Source: Flavobacteriales bacterium (lineage in GTDB: Bacteria > Bacteroidota > Bacteroidia > Flavobacteriales_D > Crocinitomicaceae). Taken from it: 45,085 nucleotides of DNA. The stretch spans positions 1-45,085 of the forward strand of contig CANFRV010000027.1 of the NCBI GenBank assembly GCA_947449575.1, written 5' to 3'. The notes under the pieces were generated by a model. It made no database searches. It saw only the letters and a program-made list of their open reading frames with translations, and had not been told where the DNA came from. Below, one piece after another: positions 1 to 7,227 of the stretch; positions within the stretch are counted from its first letter, which is position 1; each line of letters opens with the position of its first letter. A program made the translations under genes and the position numbers.

Positions 1-141
1 AATTTAAATGATTACTCAAAAGAGCAACTAACTCAATTTCAGCATAAAATAAACGAAAGACCAAGAGAAAAATTAAATTTTGATTCACCAAAGAATATTT
101 TTTATAAATTTATAAACGGTAATGTCGCATTTGGTACTTGA
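1..141 (+). pseudogene. IS30-family transposase, 3' end (cut by window edge)
   Basis: Reading from base 1 in frame, 46 codons run to a TGA at 139-141. The peptide contains the NERPREKLNF stretch followed by SPKNIF and ends VAFGT. IS30 transposases end with a very similar 'NxRPRKxLxxxTPxEVF' block and a short KVAF-like tail, which is the basis for the call. Only the C-terminus of the DDE integrase domain is visible, so whether the element is intact cannot be judged. The right end of the element should lie shortly after the stop, between about 141 and 195, directly upstream of the rpsO promoter. Confidence 0.7.
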
Positions 142-195
142 ACCTACCTGATTATATTTTTTCAGAAATAAATTAATATAATCAAAATAAATCCC

Positions 196-203
196 TATCT
201 TTG
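196..203 (+). promoter_or_regulatory. rpsO -7 promoter box TATCTTTG
   Basis: TATCTTTG fits the Bacteroidota -7 consensus TAnnTTTG. It sits 47 nt before the rpsO ATG. No convincing -33 TTG was seen. The predicted transcript start, 3-5 nt downstream, coincides with the hairpin at 208-221. Confidence 0.65.
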
Positions 204-207
204 CGCC

Positions 208-221
208 GTCGAATAGTCGAC
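208..221 (+). promoter_or_regulatory. 5'-terminal hairpin of the rpsO leader
   Basis: GTCGA, a 4-nt ATAG loop, then TCGAC forms a perfect 5-bp stem starting where transcription from the box at 196-203 should begin. A 5'-end stem could protect the mRNA or take part in S15 control; the function is inferred. Confidence 0.4.
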
Positions 222-250
222 ATACATAATAATCATTAAATAATATTGGC

Positions 251-520
251 ATGTATATCAATACAGAAATTAAAAAAGAAATCTTCGCTAAACACGGAGG
301 GTCAGAAACAAACACAGGATCAACAGAAGCTCAAGTTGCTTTGTTTACATTCAGAATTAGTAATTTAACGGAGCATTTGAAAAAGAATCGTAAAGATTTT
401 GTTACGCAACGTTCACTTCAGTTATTAGTTGGTAAACGTAGAAGTTTTCTTGATTATTTAAAGAAAAATGATATCTCAAGATACCGTGCAATTGTTAAGG
501 AACTTGGTTTACGTCGTTAA
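251..520 (+). CDS. rpsO: 30S ribosomal protein S15
   Basis: The 89-residue product is the standard length for S15, the primary 16S rRNA-binding protein that organises the platform of the small subunit. The conserved STEAQVALFTFRI helix is at about residues 24-36, and the 16S-contacting block QLLVGKRRSFLDYLKKND is at about 56-73, followed by the typical RYRAIVKELGLR end. The gene lies just upstream of pnp, as in many bacteria, but a strong hairpin terminator separates the two. It is transcribed from its own -7 box and follows an IS30 remnant. The assignment is secure. Confidence 0.98.
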   Translation: MYINTEIKKEIFAKHGGSETNTGSTEAQVALFTFRISNLTEHLKKNRKDFVTQRSLQLLVGKRRSFLDYLKKNDISRYRAIVKELGLRR

Positions 521-542
521 TAATTTGTAAATATTGAAATTG

Positions 543-584
543 GAGGGCAGTCGAAATAATTCGGTTGCCCTCTTATATTTTTTA
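543..584 (+). terminator. rho-independent terminator between rpsO and pnp
   Basis: GAGGGCA (543-549) pairs with TGCCCTC (566-572). The stem continues inward through GTCGAA/TTCGGT with two G-U pairs to a 4-nt loop. A T-rich tract follows to about 584. Confidence 0.85.
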
Positions 585-621
585 CCGACCATTCAGGTCA
601 TACATTTGAAACAGAGAAAAT

Positions 622-2766
622 ATGAAATTAGGAATTAAACAATCGATTGTTACGGGAGGAAAAGAGATTTCCGTTGAAACAGGAAAATTGGCAAAGCAAG
701 CAGATGGTGCTGTTGTAGTAAGAATGGGTGATACCATGTTATTAGCAACAGTTGTTTCATCGCAAGATGCAAAAGAAGGAGTTGATTTCCTTCCTTTAAC
801 AGTAGATTACAGAGAGAGATTTTCTGCAGCAGGTAAGATACCTGGAGGATTTCTTCGTCGTGAGGCTCGACCTTCTGACGGTGAAGTTTTAGTAATGCGT
901 TTAGTTGATAGAGCTTTACGTCCATTATTCCCAGACGATTATCATGCAGAAGTTCAAGTAATGATTCAATTACTTTCGTATGATGGTATTAATAACCCAG
1001 ACGTTTTAACTGGTTTTGCAGCGTCATGCGCAATTGCAGTTTCAGATATTCCTTTTAACGGACCAATGTCAGAAGTACGTGTTGGTCGTGTGGATGGAAA
1101 ATTTATTTTAAACCCAACTATGGAAGAAATGAAATCTTCTGACATGGATGTGGTAATTGCGGGTACAGCGAAAGATGTAAACATGCTTGAAGGTGAAATG
1201 AAAGAAATTTCTGAAGCTGAAATGGTTGAAGCAATTAAATTGGCGCACGAAGAAATTAAAAAACAATGTCAATTTCAAATTGATTTCGCAGCACAAATTC
1301 CAAGTTCTTCTCCAAAAAGAGTATATTCTCATGAAATTCATGATGAAGAATTGAGAACAAGAGTGACTGAATTTTCAATGGAGAAATGTAAAGCAGTTGC
1401 TCGTCAAGGGTTAGCTTCAAAAGTTACTCGAACTGAATTATTCAATGCTGTTAAAACGGAATTAAAAGCTACTTTCACGGAAGAAGAATTGAAAGCGCAA
1501 GGTGGTTTGATTTCTGACTATTTCTCAAATGCAAAGAAAAAAGCAGTTCGTCATGTGATGTTGCACGAGAAAATTCGTTTAGACGGTCGTGCTTTTGATC
1601 AAATTCGTCCAATATGGGCTGAAGTTGATTATCTTCCAATGGTTCATGGTTCTGCTGTATTCACACGAGGAGAAACTCAATCATTGACTACCTTAACATT
1701 AGGAGGTAAACAAGATGAACAATTATTAGACGGTGCTACTTTTAGAGGTACTGAAAAATTCATGTTACATTATAACTTCCCTCCATTTTCTACAGGTGAA
1801 GCTCGTCCTTTAAGAGGAACATCAAGAAGAGAGGTTGGTCATGGGAATTTGGCGTTAAGAGCGTTGAAACAAATGTTGCCAGATAATAATCCATATACTG
1901 TTCGTATCGTTTCTGATATTCTTGAATCAAATGGTTCGTCATCAATGGCAACAGTTTGTGCAGGAACATTAGCGTTAATGGATGGAGGTGTACAAATAAA
2001 AGCTCCAGTATCTGGAATCGCAATGGGATTAGTAACTGATGAAACAGGTGCATTCTGTGTTTTATCTGATATCCTTGGGGATGAAGATCACTTAGGTGAT
2101 ATGGATTTCAAAGTAACAGGTACATCAAAAGGAATCACAGCTTGTCAAATGGATATTAAAGTGGATGGTTTATCATACGAGGTATTAACGCAAGCATTGA
2201 ATCAAGCACGTGCAGGTAGACTTCATATTTTAGATAAAATTATTGAAACCATTGCTGAGCCAAGAGCTGAATTGAAACCACAAACTCCAAGAATTGAAAT
2301 GTTAACGGTTCCTAACGAAATGATAGGCGCAATTATCGGACCTGGAGGAAAAATCATTCAAGGTATTCAAAAAGAAACAGGGGCAACTATTTCTATTGAA
2401 GAATTAGAAACTGGTGAAGGAAGAGTACTTGTAATGTCAAATGACGGAGCAAGTATGAAAGCTGCATTAGATCGTATCAAGCAAATTGCATTTCCTCCAA
2501 CTGTGGAAGAAGGAGCTGAATATGAAGGTAAAATCAAATCTATTCAAGCCTATGGATGTTTCGTTGAGATATTACCAGGAACAGATGGATTGATTCATAT
2601 TTCTGAATTCGCTTGGGAGAAATTAGATAAATTAGATGGAATTTGTAAAGAAGGAGATGTAGTTCGTTTCAAAGTTGTTGGTAAAGATATCAAAACGAAA
2701 AAATGGAAATTATCTCGTCGCGTTCTTCTTCCAAAACCAGAAAGAAAAGAAGAAGCTCAAGCTTAA
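622..2766 (+). CDS. pnp: polyribonucleotide nucleotidyltransferase (PNPase)
   Basis: The 714-residue product is the phosphorolytic 3'-5' exoribonuclease of mRNA decay, releasing nucleoside diphosphates. It has the full domain order: RNase PH fold 1 (about 10-140), the alpha-helical linker (about 235-320), RNase PH fold 2 (about 325-550), a KH domain with the GPGGK loop (about 565-620) and an S1 domain with YGCFVEILPGTDGLIHISE (about 630-700). The catalytic block GDMDFKVTGTSKGITACQMD, with its two aspartates, is intact. It follows rpsO after a terminator, so some read-through or an internal promoter is expected. An unusual nested inverted repeat lies just downstream of the stop. Confidence 0.98.
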   Translation: MKLGIKQSIVTGGKEISVETGKLAKQADGAVVVRMGDTMLLATVVSSQDAKEGVDFLPLTVDYRERFSAAGKIPGGFLRREARPSDGEVLVMRLVDRALRPLFPDDYHAEVQVMIQLLSYDGINNPDVLTGFAASCAIAVSDIPFNGPMSEVRVGRVDGKFILNPTMEEMKSSDMDVVIAGTAKDVNMLEGEMKEISEAEMVEAIKLAHEEIKKQCQFQIDFAAQIPSSSPKRVYSHEIHDEELRTRVTEFSMEKCKAVARQGLASKVTRTELFNAVKTELKATFTEEELKAQGGLISDYFSNAKKKAVRHVMLHEKIRLDGRAFDQIRPIWAEVDYLPMVHGSAVFTRGETQSLTTLTLGGKQDEQLLDGATFRGTEKFMLHYNFPPFSTGEARPLRGTSRREVGHGNLALRALKQMLPDNNPYTVRIVSDILESNGSSSMATVCAGTLALMDGGVQIKAPVSGIAMGLVTDETGAFCVLSDILGDEDHLGDMDFKVTGTSKGITACQMDIKVDGLSYEVLTQALNQARAGRLHILDKIIETIAEPRAELKPQTPRIEMLTVPNEMIGAIIGPGGKIIQGIQKETGATISIEELETGEGRVLVMSNDGASMKAALDRIKQIAFPPTVEEGAEYEGKIKSIQAYGCFVEILPGTDGLIHISEFAWEKLDKLDGICKEGDVVRFKVVGKDIKTKKWKLSRRVLLPKPERKEEAQA

Positions 2767-2801
2767 GAATCTATAAAGTCATTTTTCATCGTTGAACTTC
2801 A

Positions 2802-2846
2802 AAATTTAAATCCTCATTTACATTTGTAAACTGCGGATTTAAATTT
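2802..2846. repeat. nested inverted repeat downstream of pnp
   Basis: AAATTTAAATCC (2802-2813) is perfectly complementary to GGATTTAAATTT (2835-2846). Inside it TTTACA (2817-2822) pairs with TGTAAA (2825-2830). There is no T-run after the outer arm, so it is not a canonical terminator. It could be a 3'-end stabiliser of the pnp mRNA or a protein site. Confidence 0.6.
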
Positions 2847-2923
2847 CTTGTTCGCCTCGATAAATAAATTTATAAAAATCTTAAATTAATATAAATAGTA
2901 TCAATAAAAATAAAACAGAGATT

Positions 2924-3181
2924 ATGTCAAGTAAAAGAATCCTTAAGAGAAATCTAAATAACATGGTAATCGAAATCGTTGAAGAGTGCTTCACTGTTCA
3001 AATGTTTGATGAAACGAAAGCCGCGGCGTCAGATTTATTAATCGAAGAAACAGCTGCATTTCAAGATTCTATCTTAGCTGAAATTCACAAAGCAAAAACG
3101 AAAAAAGATTTCGCTCCAATTGCTTCAAAAATTGAAAATTCAGCACTTGAGTTCATTACAAAATTGAATTCTTTGAATTAA
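2924..3181 (+). CDS. small conserved protein of unknown function
   Basis: This 85-residue acidic protein is predicted to be almost entirely helical. It has a basic start (SSKRILKRNLNN) and no signal peptide, membrane segment or cysteine-rich motif; its single cysteine is near residue 24. It is separated from pnp by 157 bp containing the nested inverted repeat and is followed by a strong terminator, so it is probably its own transcription unit. The codon use matches the neighbouring core genes. I do not recognise a named family. It looks like one of the short cytoplasmic proteins conserved among Flavobacteriales. Confidence 0.8.
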   Translation: MSSKRILKRNLNNMVIEIVEECFTVQMFDETKAAASDLLIEETAAFQDSILAEIHKAKTKKDFAPIASKIENSALEFITKLNSLN

Positions 3182-3228
3182 TATTTGTTTATTCTCGAAT
3201 TCGTTTGATTATGAATACATTAAAATGC

Positions 3229-3258
3229 AAAAGCGGATATCTGATATCCGCTTTTTTA
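3229..3258 (+). terminator. terminator after the 85-residue protein gene
   Basis: AAAAGCGGATAT pairs with ATATCCGCTTTT around a CTG loop, followed by T residues. The A/T symmetry means it could also act on minus-strand transcripts. Confidence 0.85.
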
Positions 3259-3288
3259 TTTTAAATTTAGTATGTCAAATCAAAATCA

Positions 3289-3346
3289 TAATAAAAACTC
3301 AGTGGAACTCTGTAATTAACTTTGCGAACCTCTGTGGTTAAACTTT
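3289..3346 (+). promoter_or_regulatory. ACTCTGTG-type repeat carrying a -7 box for yaaA
   Basis: The segment holds four diverged units beginning ACTCAGTG, ACTCTGTA, ACTTTGCG and ACCTCTGTG at 9-14-bp steps. Within it TAACTTTG at 3317-3324 fits the -7 consensus, with about 41 nt to the yaaA TTG start. Confidence 0.45.
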
Positions 3347-3365
3347 TTATAACACAACATACAAA

Positions 3366-4130
3366 TTGAAAATCGTAATTTCTCCCGCAAAGTCAATCGA
3401 CTACAAAAAAATAGAAAACTCTAATTTATCGAGTATTCCATTGTTCCTGAAGGATACCGAAAGTTTAGTAACGAAAATGAAAAAGTTTTCTTCGAAGAAG
3501 ATTGCGGAAATGATGCATTTGTCAAAAGATTTATCTGATTTAAATTACAACCGTTATCAAAATTGGGAAAGTCCAGTCGTTGAAAGTTCAACAATTTTCC
3601 CTGCGATTAGTGCTTTTAATGGTGAGGTTTACAAAGGTTTTGATGTTTTTTCTCTTTCTAAGGAAGAAATTGAAAATTCCCAAGATAATTTACGTATTCT
3701 TTCAGGTTTATATGGAATACTGAAGCCCATGGATTTGATCTACCCGTATCGTCTAGAAATGGGAACAAAATGGAAAATAACTCCAAAGATTAATAACTTA
3801 TATTCTTTTTGGGGGACAAAAATTGCTGATTCTCTAAATAAAGAAATGACAGAAGGGGAGGTATTGATTAATTTAGCTTCCACTGAATATTTTAAAGCTG
3901 TCGATTTGAAAATTTTAAAAGCAAGAGTTATTACACCTCATTTTAAAGACTTTAAGAATGGTCAATTAAAAATTGTTATGATGTACGCAAAACATCAAAG
4001 GGGAGCTATGGCGAGATACATCATTAAAAATAAGATTACAAATCCAGAAGAATTGAAAGTGTATAATGTGGACGGTTATTCTTTTGATGTGAATACTTCC
4101 ACGGAAAACGATTGGGTTTTTACACGTTAA
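3366..4130 (+). CDS. yaaA: YaaA-family peroxide stress protein (DUF328)
   Basis: The 254-residue product matches the YaaA family, which in E. coli limits intracellular free iron and so protects DNA during peroxide stress. The signature start KIVISPAKSIDY is present, as are LSGLYGILKPMDLIYPYRLEMGTKW at about residues 112-136 and NLASTEYFKAVD at about 165-176. The start is TTG; I accept it because the family begins exactly at this KIVISPAK block and no in-frame ATG lies upstream. The gene is alone, with its own putative promoter. The inverted-repeat DUF559 element begins 25 bp after the stop. Confidence 0.93.
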   Translation: MKIVISPAKSIDYKKIENSNLSSIPLFLKDTESLVTKMKKFSSKKIAEMMHLSKDLSDLNYNRYQNWESPVVESSTIFPAISAFNGEVYKGFDVFSLSKEEIENSQDNLRILSGLYGILKPMDLIYPYRLEMGTKWKITPKINNLYSFWGTKIADSLNKEMTEGEVLINLASTEYFKAVDLKILKARVITPHFKDFKNGQLKIVMMYAKHQRGAMARYIIKNKITNPEELKVYNVDGYSFDVNTSTENDWVFTR

Positions 4131-4155
4131 ATATTTAAAATGAAGGTTTTACATC

Positions 4156-4191
4156 CTTCCCTCCTTGAGGAGGGACCGAGGGAGGTGACAA
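4156..4191 (+). repeat. left 36-bp inverted repeat of the DUF559 element
   Basis: The 36 bases are perfectly complementary to 4647-4682. The unit contains the palindrome CCCTCCTTGAGGAGGG (4159-4174), then ACCGAGGGAGGTGACAA. The GGGAGG in the tail could pair instead with the CCCTCC arm. Confidence 0.95.
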
Positions 4192-4211
4192 TGTGATAGT
4201 TTTAAAATAAT

Positions 4212-4580
4212 TCATTTTTTCAGAACTTCTATAGTATACTGAATTTTCAGTTTTACTTCATCTAATTGATTTAAAACCTCCCCTTCTGAAAAACGAAGAA
4301 TGTCAAAACCTAATTCCTTTAGTTTTTCTTGTCTAAAAAAATCATATTCAGGTTTTGAATAATGGGAACTTCCATCTATTTCTATTATTAAGCCTAAATT
4401 AGGGGCGAAAAAATCTACTATGAAATGATCAATTGATCTTTGACGTAAAAACCTCACTCCGGTCTGTTCTTTTGATAATAAAGCTTTCCAAATTCTCTTT
4501 TCTGCCTTCGAAACTGAATTATTCCGTAAATCTCTTGCGAATTGTTTTAGGTTTTTATTGTAATAATTATTTAGGTGCAT
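4212..4580 (-). CDS. DUF559 / Vsr-like endonuclease-fold protein
   Basis: The 122-residue product matches the DUF559 family of the PD-(D/E)XK/very-short-patch-repair fold. It shows ARDLRNNSVSKAEKRIWKAL (about 15-34), VRFLRQRSIDHFIVDFFAP (about 42-60), the likely catalytic LIIEIDGSSH block (about 64-73), then FFRQEKLKELGFDILRF (about 81-97). The putative metal ligands are the Asp of IVDF and the Glu/Asp of IEIDG; all are intact. The gene stands alone between yaaA and the symporter, is read on the minus strand, and is bracketed by the 36-bp inverted repeats. A nuclease role in moving or maintaining the repeats is inference. Some DUF559 proteins are encoded singly with no known role. Confidence 0.88.
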   Translation of the reverse strand: MHLNNYYNKNLKQFARDLRNNSVSKAEKRIWKALLSKEQTGVRFLRQRSIDHFIVDFFAPNLGLIIEIDGSSHYSKPEYDFFRQEKLKELGFDILRFSEGEVLNQLDEVKLKIQYTIEVLKK

Positions 4581-4646
4581 TGTTTAAATTTTAATTGAAT
4601 TTAAGCAATATTTTATTTATATCAAAATCATTTTTTCAGATTTAAG

Positions 4647-4682
4647 TTGTCACCTCCCTCGGTCCCTCCTCAAGGAGGGAAG
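4647..4682 (-). repeat. right 36-bp inverted repeat of the DUF559 element
   Basis: This is the perfect reverse complement of 4156-4191 and includes the same palindrome. It lies 66 bp upstream of the DUF559 start codon and 23 bp from the end of the symporter gene. Confidence 0.95.
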
Positions 4683-4705
4683 AGAATCCACTCCATTTAA
4701 TTTTC

Positions 4706-6169
4706 TTAACTTATCTCAGGCTCCCTATTTTGAATTTCTTTAGCGTACACGGTTTCATCGAATTCTTTTTCACTTTTTGCTATTATTAGCGTTGCAACCC
4801 CATTCCCAATAATATTTGTTATTGCTCTCGCTTCACTTAAGAACTTATCTACGCCAAAAAGAAATGCTAATCCTTCAAGTGGAATTGTGTGAAGAGAACC
4901 AAGTGTGGATGCTAGTACAATAAAGCCACTACCCGTAACTCCAGCCGCCCCTTTCGAAGTAATCATTAAAATCCCAATGATTAATGCAAGTTCATTAAAG
5001 CTTAACGGAATGTTATAAATTTGAGCTAAAAAAATGACGGACATCGAAAGATAAATAGCGGTTCCATCTAAATTGAAAGAATATCCAGTAGGAACAACAA
5101 GTCCAACGACTGATTTTTTACAACCTAATTTCTCCAACTTTGTCATTAAATTAGGTAAAGCAGTTTCTGACGAAGAGGTTCCTAAAACAATTATAATTTC
5201 TTCTTTAATATATTTTAGAAATTTAAAGATATTTAATTTGAAATAACGCATGATTAATCCCAGTACAAGGATGACAAAAACAATCATGGTAAAATAAACA
5301 GTAATAACTAATTTACCCAGAGGAATAAGCGTTTTTAACCCATATTCACCCACAGTATAGGAAATTCCTGCAAATGCCGCAAAAGGTGCTAAATACATTA
5401 CATATTTGAGTAGTTTAAAAACAAATTTAGAAGCTTTGTCTAATTTTACAACGATAGAACTTCTTCTTTTTGAATAATTTAAGCTGATTCCTAGGAAAAT
5501 GGAAAAGAGTAATATTTGTATTGTTAAATTGGTTTTTAAAAAAGTAATCCATGAAAATGTTTCTGAATTTTTGCAACCACTTTTAGTCATGCAATGAATT
5601 TTCGATTTAGATCCATCAAGTAATTCAAGCTTTACAGCTTCAGTCATCTCAATTTCTTTACCATCTTTCATTTTAATTTTAGTAACAAAGCTCATTTTGG
5701 TCGTGTCAGAAATATCTCCTAATTTTACTTTGTCACAATCTTTCATTTCTAGAATAGTAACATCAGCTAATTGAATAGATTTACCACCTTTAAAGTTGAT
5801 TTTGGAGACTGAATTTATGCTAATATTTGAACCGTCTCTCTTTTCAATTTTCGACATGTCAATGCTACCAGGTTTAAACATTAATGCAAAACAAATCCCT
5901 ATTCCTAAAGCTACTGTTGTAACAATTTCAAAGTAGATTAACGATTTTAAACCAATTCTACCTACTTTTTTTAAGTCCCCCATAGAACTAATTCCTAGAA
6001 CAATTGTTAAAAAAATGATGGGAGGAACGAAGCATTTAATAATAGCGATGAAAACTTCACTGATCATTTTCATTTTAACTCCCATGTCAGGATTGAAATG
6101 ACCTAAGAATACACCAGCGATAATGGCAATAATGACGTAAAAAGTAAGATGTCTAAATATTTTTTTCAT
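4706..6169 (-). CDS. dicarboxylate/amino acid:cation symporter (DAACS family) with enlarged loop
   Basis: The 487-residue inner-membrane protein couples uptake of a C4-dicarboxylate or acidic amino acid to H+ or Na+. Family hallmarks are present: the serine-rich hairpin LGTSSSETALPNL, GYSFNLDGTAIY in TM7, the HP2 stretch SKGAAGVTGSGFIVL, and DKFLSEARAITNIIGNGVAT in TM8. GltP/DctA proteins are usually about 420-440 residues; the excess is an approximately 110-residue Lys/Asp-rich segment (residues 101-210) between TM3 and TM4, predicted extracytoplasmic and built from repeats. The fmt gene lies 56 bp upstream on the same strand. Substrate cannot be fixed from sequence. Confidence 0.93.
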   Translation of the reverse strand: MKKIFRHLTFYVIIAIIAGVFLGHFNPDMGVKMKMISEVFIAIIKCFVPPIIFLTIVLGISSMGDLKKVGRIGLKSLIYFEIVTTVALGIGICFALMFKPGSIDMSKIEKRDGSNISINSVSKINFKGGKSIQLADVTILEMKDCDKVKLGDISDTTKMSFVTKIKMKDGKEIEMTEAVKLELLDGSKSKIHCMTKSGCKNSETFSWITFLKTNLTIQILLFSIFLGISLNYSKRRSSIVVKLDKASKFVFKLLKYVMYLAPFAAFAGISYTVGEYGLKTLIPLGKLVITVYFTMIVFVILVLGLIMRYFKLNIFKFLKYIKEEIIIVLGTSSSETALPNLMTKLEKLGCKKSVVGLVVPTGYSFNLDGTAIYLSMSVIFLAQIYNIPLSFNELALIIGILMITSKGAAGVTGSGFIVLASTLGSLHTIPLEGLAFLFGVDKFLSEARAITNIIGNGVATLIIAKSEKEFDETVYAKEIQNREPEIS

Positions 6170-6225
6170 ACGCGTACAGAATTTGCATTATTCCCTAAAA
6201 ATGACCTCTTGATTTTACATATGGT

Positions 6226-7182
6226 TCAAACGTACAAACCATCTACTGGATTTCCTGCTAATAATTCTTTAAAATTCATTCTCCGTTTTCCTTCTGGTTG
6301 AAGTTCTGTTACGCAGAGGTAAAAGTCTCCGCATGGAAATAATATACCATCTTTTGAAGCAACCAATTTTTTTGAATCTGTCACCCTCAGATTAGAAATT
6401 TCTGTTCTAAATATTTTGAATGATTTCTCTTCGTTTTTACTTTCGTTTTTTACAATGGTCCAAGCAGCTGGGTAAGGAGAAAGTCCTCGACAAAAATCAT
6501 GAATCTCTTGCACAGATTTTGACCAATCAATCTGGCACGTTGCTTTAAAAATTTTAGGAGCAGATTTTAATTCTCCTTCTATTAAATCTAATTGTGGTAT
6601 CCCTTGAATATCTCCAATTCGAATTTTATCAATTGTTTTACAAGCTACTTTTGCACCTAAATACATCAAACGATCATGTAATTCTCCCACGTTTTCATTC
6701 TTATCAATGTCTACGTATGCTCGATCGATAATTTTCCCTGTATCAATTTCTTTTTCAATAAAGAATGTAGTAACTCCAGTTTGGAGCTCTCCATTAATGA
6801 TTGCCCAGTTAATTGGAGCTGCTCCTCTGTAATTAGGTAAAATAGAGGCATGTAGATTGATCGTTCCTTTTGGAGGCATTGCCCAAACGATTTCAGGCAG
6901 CATTCTGAAAGCAACGACAACAAATAAATCTGCTTTTAAAGAGTGAAGTTGTTGAATAAATACTTCGTCTTTTAAATTTGTTGGCTGTAAAACATTTAAT
7001 TCGTGTTCAGTAGCATATTTCTTGACATCACTTTCCGATAGTTTTTGACCTCGTCCTGCAGGTTTATCTGGTGCGGTAATTACAGCTACTATATTGTATT
7101 CATTTTTGATTAATCCATCTAAAATGGTTACAGCAAATTCGGGAGTACCCATGTAAACGATTCTGAAATTGTCTTTTGTCAT
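6226..7182 (-). CDS. fmt: methionyl-tRNA formyltransferase
   Basis: The 318-residue product formylates initiator Met-tRNA using 10-formyltetrahydrofolate. The N-terminal formyltransferase domain shows IVYMGTPEFAV (about 8-18), the folate-binding and catalytic block NLHASILPNYRGAAPINWAI with its Asn and His, and EKEIDTGKII with the catalytic Asp. The C-terminal domain (about 205-318) follows and ends in the usual ELLAGNPVDGLYV stretch. It lies 45 bp downstream of the FAD-oxidase gene and 56 bp upstream of the symporter gene, so all three may share a transcript. Confidence 0.97.
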   Translation of the reverse strand: MTKDNFRIVYMGTPEFAVTILDGLIKNEYNIVAVITAPDKPAGRGQKLSESDVKKYATEHELNVLQPTNLKDEVFIQQLHSLKADLFVVVAFRMLPEIVWAMPPKGTINLHASILPNYRGAAPINWAIINGELQTGVTTFFIEKEIDTGKIIDRAYVDIDKNENVGELHDRLMYLGAKVACKTIDKIRIGDIQGIPQLDLIEGELKSAPKIFKATCQIDWSKSVQEIHDFCRGLSPYPAAWTIVKNESKNEEKSFKIFRTEISNLRVTDSKKLVASKDGILFPCGDFYLCVTELQPEGKRRMNFKELLAGNPVDGLYV

Positions 7183-7227
7183 ACTAACTTTCTTGTCACT
7201 AATTATGAAGGATAACGAATTAATCTT

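Larger units (their letters stand above)
4156..4682. mobile_element. putative compact element: DUF559 gene between perfect inverted repeats
   Basis: Two identical 36-bp repeats in inverted orientation enclose 455 bp containing a single gene for a Vsr-like DUF559 protein. GC-rich, palindrome-bearing repeats in an AT-rich region recall REP/REPIN units, which in other bacteria flank a Y1 transposase (RAYT) gene; here an endonuclease-fold gene takes that place. No target-site duplication was found. Mobility is inferred from architecture. Confidence 0.6.
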
